NCBI GenBank assembly: GCA_018241325.1
Contig: JAFEEB010000009.1
Coordinates: forward strand, 1-64,000
Source of the DNA: Pseudomonadota bacterium
Lineage (GTDB): Bacteria; Pseudomonadota; Gammaproteobacteria; Burkholderiales; Burkholderiaceae_C
DNA: 64,000 nucleotides
Direction of reading: 5' to 3'
Part shown: positions 60,851 to 64,000 of the stretch, in pieces
Position numbering within the stretch: position 1 is the stretch's first letter
How the letters are laid out: every line of letters begins with the position of its first letter
The notes under the pieces: generated by a model
The model's database searches: none
What the model was told of the DNA's origin: nothing
Seen by the model: the letters and a program-made list of their open reading frames with translations, nothing else
Program-made: the position numbers and the translations under genes

Positions 60851-63571
60851 ATGGTTGACGCCCCGCCCCCTCCCCTCGCCGCCGATGGCGACTGGCACCT
60901 GAAGACCGGCAGTGAGGTTCTGCGCGCCCAGCGGACCGACCCCGCCAGCGGCCTGAGTCCGGACGAAGCCGCGCGCCGCCTGGCCGAGCGCGGCCCCAAC
61001 GAACTGGCCACGCAGCAGGCGCGCCCCTGGCCGGCCCTGCTGCTGGACCAATTCAAGGACTTCATGATCCTGGTGCTGCTGGCGGCGGCACTGGTGTCGG
61101 GCGCGCTGGGGGAATGGATCGACACGCTGGTCATTCTCGTCATCGTGGTGCTGAACGCGGTCATCGGCTTCACCCAGGCGCGCCGGGCCGATCAGGCCAT
61201 CGCGGCCCTGCGCCAGCTGGCCGCCGCGCAGGCGCAGGTGCTGCGCGGCGGCCAGGCGCAGTCGATGCCCACTGCCGCGCTGGTGCCAGGCGACATCGTG
61301 CTGCTGGAGGCCGGCAACCAGATTCCGGCGGACCTGCGGCTGCTCGAGGCCGCGCAGCTCAAGGTGGACGAATCGACGCTGACGGGCGAATCGGTCACCG
61401 TCGAAAAGCGCACCGACGCGCTGGCCGGCGATCCGCTGAAAGGCAGCAAGCTGGCGCTGGGCGATCGCGTCAACCTGGCTTTCAAGGGCACCACCGTGAC
61501 CAACGGCCGCGCGCGCGGCGTGGTGATCGCCACCGGCATGAGCACCGAGCTGGGCAAGGTGGCCGGCCTGCTGAACGAAGCCGCCGACCGCAGCACGCCG
61601 CTGCAGCTGCGGCTGGCGCGCTTTTCCAGGCAGCTGTCGGTGCTCATTTTGCTGATCTGCGCCCTGCTGTTCGGCTTCGGCCTGCTGCGCGGCGAGCCGC
61701 CCTTGCTGATGCTGCTGACGGCCATCAGCCTGGCCGTCGCAGCCATTCCCGAAGCGCTGCCCGCCGTCGTCACCGTGCTGCTGGCCGTCGGCGCGCGCCG
61801 CATGGCCGACTTCAATGCGCTGATCCGCCGCCTGCCGGCCGTGGAAACGCTGGGTTCGGTCAGCGTGATCTGCTCCGACAAGACGGGCACGTTGACGCAA
61901 AACCGCATGCACGCCGAGCGGGTGCTGGCCTGCGGCCAAGCCTGGCGCCCGGCGGCGGCCGAGGCCGAGCAGACCGCGCCCTCGCCCACGCACCTGCACC
62001 TGCTGCGCGCCGCCGCGCTGTGCAACGATGCGTGCCCCAGCGGCGATTGCGACGACGTCGGCCGCATCGTGTGGCAGGGCGACCCGACCGAGACCGCGCT
62101 GACCGCCGTGGCCGCGCAGGCCGATCTGGTCAAGCCCGAGCTGGAAGACGAAACACCGCGCGTGCGCGAGCTGCCTTTCGACGCCGACCGCAAGCGCATG
62201 ACCACGTTTCACCGCGACGGCGCCGCGTTCGAGGCTTTCACCAAGGGCGCGCCCGAGAGCGTGGTGCCGCGCTGCACGGCGCACTGGTCGCCCACGGGGC
62301 CGCAGCCGCTCGACCCCGGCGCCGTGCTGGCCGAAGTCGAGCGCCTGGCCGCGCAGGGCCTGCGCGTGATGGCCTTCGCCTGCCGCGACTGGCCTCGGCT
62401 GCCCGACGCGCCGGATGTCGAAGCCATCGAAAGCGAACTGGCGCTGATCGGCCTGATCGGGTTGATCGACCCGCCGCGTGAAGAGGCGGCCACGGCGGTG
62501 CGCGATTGCGTCAGCGCCGGCATCCGTCCGGTGATGATCACCGGCGACCACCCGGCCACCGCGCTGGCCATCGCCAAACGGCTCGGCATCGTGCCTGAGC
62601 ACGCGAGCGAGGTCATCACGGGCGCGGCATTGAGCGAGATCGACGATGCGGCCCTGAAAGAGCGCGTGCTCGACGTGCGCGTGTACGCCCGCGTCGATCC
62701 GGCGCAGAAGATCCGCATCGTGCAGGCGTTGCAGTCGCACGGCCAGTTCGTCGCCATGACGGGCGACGGCGTGAACGACGCGCCGGCGCTGAAGGCGGCC
62801 GACATCGGCGTGGCCATGGGCAAGGGCGGCACCGACGTGGCGCGCGAGGCCTCGGCCCTGGTGCTGCTGGACGACAACTTCGCCACCATCGTCGCCGCCG
62901 TGCGGGAGGGCCGGCGCATCTACGACAACATCCGCAAGTTCGTGCGCTACGCCATGACCGGCAACTCGGCCGAGGTGCTGACGCTGTCGCTGGCGCCACT
63001 GTTCGGTCTGCCCCTGCCGCTGCTGCCGATTCACATCCTGTGGGTCAACCTGGTGACCGACGGCCTGCCCGGCCTGGCGCTGGCCGCCGAAGGCGAAGAG
63101 CGCGGCATCATGCGGCGCCCGCCGCGCCCGCCCCGGGAGAGCCTGTTCGCGCACGGCATGGGCTGGCACATCGTGCTGGTCGGGCTGCTGCTGGCCGCGC
63201 TGTGTCTGGGCCTGCAGTATTGGGCCATCGAGGCCGAGGACACGCACTGGCAGACGATGGTGTTCACCGTGCTCACGCTGGGCCAGATGGCGCACCTGCT
63301 GGCGATCCGCTCGGAGACCGATTCGCTCTTCACGCAGGGGCTGCGCAGCAATCGGCCGCTGCTGGGGGCGGCGGTCCTGACCTTCGCGCTGCAGATGGCG
63401 ACGATCTACGTGCCCTGGCTCAACCCCATCTTCAAGACCGAGCCACTGGCCGCCTGGGAGCTGGGCCTGTGCATGGCGCTCGCGGCGCTCGTGTTTGCGG
63501 TGGTGGAGCTGGAAAAGGCCTGGCGCCGCCAGCGCACGCGCGCCGCCGTGCTCAGGACTCGGCCGGCATGA
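60851..63571 (+). CDS. P-type ATPase, Ca2+-type (P2A/PMR1-like) cation pump
   Basis: The 906-residue pump has an N-terminal cation ATPase domain, actuator loop LTGESVTVEK, membrane motif AAIPEALPAVVT, phosphorylation site SDKTGTLTQNRMH, nucleotide site FTKGAPESV and hinge GDGVNDAPALKAADIGVAMG. About ten membrane segments are present. PEALP and the six-segment C-terminal domain place it with SERCA/PMR1-type Ca2+ (or Mn2+) pumps. ATG 60851 fits the family start. The stop overlaps the next gene (ATGA), a Ca2+/Na+ antiporter, supporting a role in Ca2+ export. Confidence 0.93.
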   Translation: MVDAPPPPLAADGDWHLKTGSEVLRAQRTDPASGLSPDEAARRLAERGPNELATQQARPWPALLLDQFKDFMILVLLAAALVSGALGEWIDTLVILVIVVLNAVIGFTQARRADQAIAALRQLAAAQAQVLRGGQAQSMPTAALVPGDIVLLEAGNQIPADLRLLEAAQLKVDESTLTGESVTVEKRTDALAGDPLKGSKLALGDRVNLAFKGTTVTNGRARGVVIATGMSTELGKVAGLLNEAADRSTPLQLRLARFSRQLSVLILLICALLFGFGLLRGEPPLLMLLTAISLAVAAIPEALPAVVTVLLAVGARRMADFNALIRRLPAVETLGSVSVICSDKTGTLTQNRMHAERVLACGQAWRPAAAEAEQTAPSPTHLHLLRAAALCNDACPSGDCDDVGRIVWQGDPTETALTAVAAQADLVKPELEDETPRVRELPFDADRKRMTTFHRDGAAFEAFTKGAPESVVPRCTAHWSPTGPQPLDPGAVLAEVERLAAQGLRVMAFACRDWPRLPDAPDVEAIESELALIGLIGLIDPPREEAATAVRDCVSAGIRPVMITGDHPATALAIAKRLGIVPEHASEVITGAALSEIDDAALKERVLDVRVYARVDPAQKIRIVQALQSHGQFVAMTGDGVNDAPALKAADIGVAMGKGGTDVAREASALVLLDDNFATIVAAVREGRRIYDNIRKFVRYAMTGNSAEVLTLSLAPLFGLPLPLLPIHILWVNLVTDGLPGLALAAEGEERGIMRRPPRPPRESLFAHGMGWHIVLVGLLLAALCLGLQYWAIEAEDTHWQTMVFTVLTLGQMAHLLAIRSETDSLFTQGLRSNRPLLGAAVLTFALQMATIYVPWLNPIFKTEPLAAWELGLCMALAALVFAVVELEKAWRRQRTRAAVLRTRPA

Positions 63572-64000
63572 GCGAGTGGCATGCGGCCGGGATGTTTCTG
63601 ATCGGTTTGGCCATCGTCGTACTGGGGGCCGAGCTGCTGCTGCGCAGCGCCACGCGCATCGCCAACCTTCTGCGCATCCGTCCCATCGTCATCGGGCTCA
63701 CCGTGGTGGCCATCGGCACCAGCCTGCCGGAGCTGGCGGTGGGCATCACGGCCGCGGCCGAGGGCAAGGGCGCGCTGGCCGTGGGCAACGTCGCCGGCGC
63801 CAACATCCTGGTGCTGCTGCTGGTGCTGGGCCTGAGCGCCGCCATCCAGCCGCTGCCCATCCAGCCCTACAGCCTGCGGCTGGAGGTGCCGGCCATGATC
63901 GGCGCAGCGCTGGCGCTGATCATCATGTCGCTGGACGGCGTGCTGACCCGCACCGAAGGCGCGCTGCTGGTGCTGGCGGCGCTCTTCTACACCGCGCTGA
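63568..64000 (+). CDS. Calcium/sodium antiporter (YrbG/CaCA family), 5' part
   Basis: The first 144 residues are in the window and the frame is open at the end. The first alpha-repeat signature of CaCA exchangers is visible (VVAIGTSLPELAVGITAAAE, then GNVAGANILVLLLVLGL) among at least four hydrophobic segments. It is translationally coupled to the P-type pump by an ATGA overlap. Together they form a putative Ca2+ extrusion operon. Confidence 0.93.
   Translation, partial: MSEWHAAGMFLIGLAIVVLGAELLLRSATRIANLLRIRPIVIGLTVVAIGTSLPELAVGITAAAEGKGALAVGNVAGANILVLLLVLGLSAAIQPLPIQPYSLRLEVPAMIGAALALIIMSLDGVLTRTEGALLVLAALFYTAL

Noticed and set aside
60800..63295. An 831-codon open frame antisense to the P-type ATPase
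   Set aside because: Low-complexity His/Gln/Arg-rich shadow of an unmistakable P-ATPase on the other strand.

Overview
The window is a high-GC (roughly two-thirds G+C) bacterial chromosome segment. The gene order nusA-infB-rbfA-truB, the protein sequences and the mixture of dispersed palindromic repeats all point to a betaproteobacterium of the Burkholderiales, most likely family Comamonadaceae (Acidovorax/Ottowia-like). The genus is an inference. No rRNA, tRNA or CRISPR array was recognised.

Layout. 1-6993: translation and ribosome-biogenesis block (nusA 3' end, infB, rbfA, truB, typA). 7009-13115: EamA transporter, small lipoprotein, smpB, ratA, a four-unit tandem repeat, rnfH, a DUF4124 protein, guaB and a DUF1624 membrane protein. 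13226-17198 (minus): ppiC-type isomerase, bolA, ispZ, msrB, selO. 17341-36154: a long plus-strand catabolic cluster with an acyl-CoA ligase, a complete Liv-type ABC importer, a fused enoyl-CoA hydratase/3-hydroxyacyl-CoA dehydrogenase, a thiolase, two hotdog thioesterases, two acyl-CoA dehydrogenases, two SDRs, an MDR oxidoreductase and a Dabb protein. This is enough for import, activation and beta-oxidation of an organic acid whose identity is not visible. 36188-43178: a surface-fibre-like locus with a five-repeat curlin-like secreted protein, a small secreted protein, a CsgG/HfaB-like lipoprotein with a C-terminal DUF4384-like part and a Sel1-type protein, divergent from a NarL-type regulator and histidine kinase. 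43312-51280: tex, an orphan gene with AT-rich 5' end, ldcA, a TadA-haloalkane dehalogenase fusion, a small membrane protein, a PaiB-like protein, tpm and a degenerate ABC ATPase joined to a broken LysR gene. 51656-53636: ruins of a guaA-associated genomic island (IS4-like, IS3-like, relaxase and integrase fragments). 53637-64000: guaA, ccdAB, a SsuABC/TauABC-type importer, a universal stress protein, an Fsr-like MFS exporter, a Ca2+-type P-ATPase and the start of a Ca2+/Na+ antiporter.

Two things stand out. First, the 36-43 kb locus looks like a curli/holdfast-like amyloid export system with its own two-component regulator. Its two secreted-protein genes are each followed by an intrinsic terminator or attenuator. 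Second, the window is seeded with several families of short repeats. One AT-rich element of about 55 bp (family B) occurs ten times. Three copies lie in frame inside conserved genes (truB, an acyl-CoA dehydrogenase, tex), and two of these encode the same peptide pattern. A second palindrome (family C) is also inserted in frame in two of those genes. A third family (A) has inverted arms of about 50 bp, and three of its four copies have a B element nested between the arms.

Start codons were chosen by family length, Shine-Dalgarno spacing and overlap with neighbours. Many genes are coupled by ATGA overlaps (bolA/ispZ, msrB/selO, livM/livG, ccdA/ccdB, the ABC permease/ATPase pair, the P-ATPase/antiporter pair).
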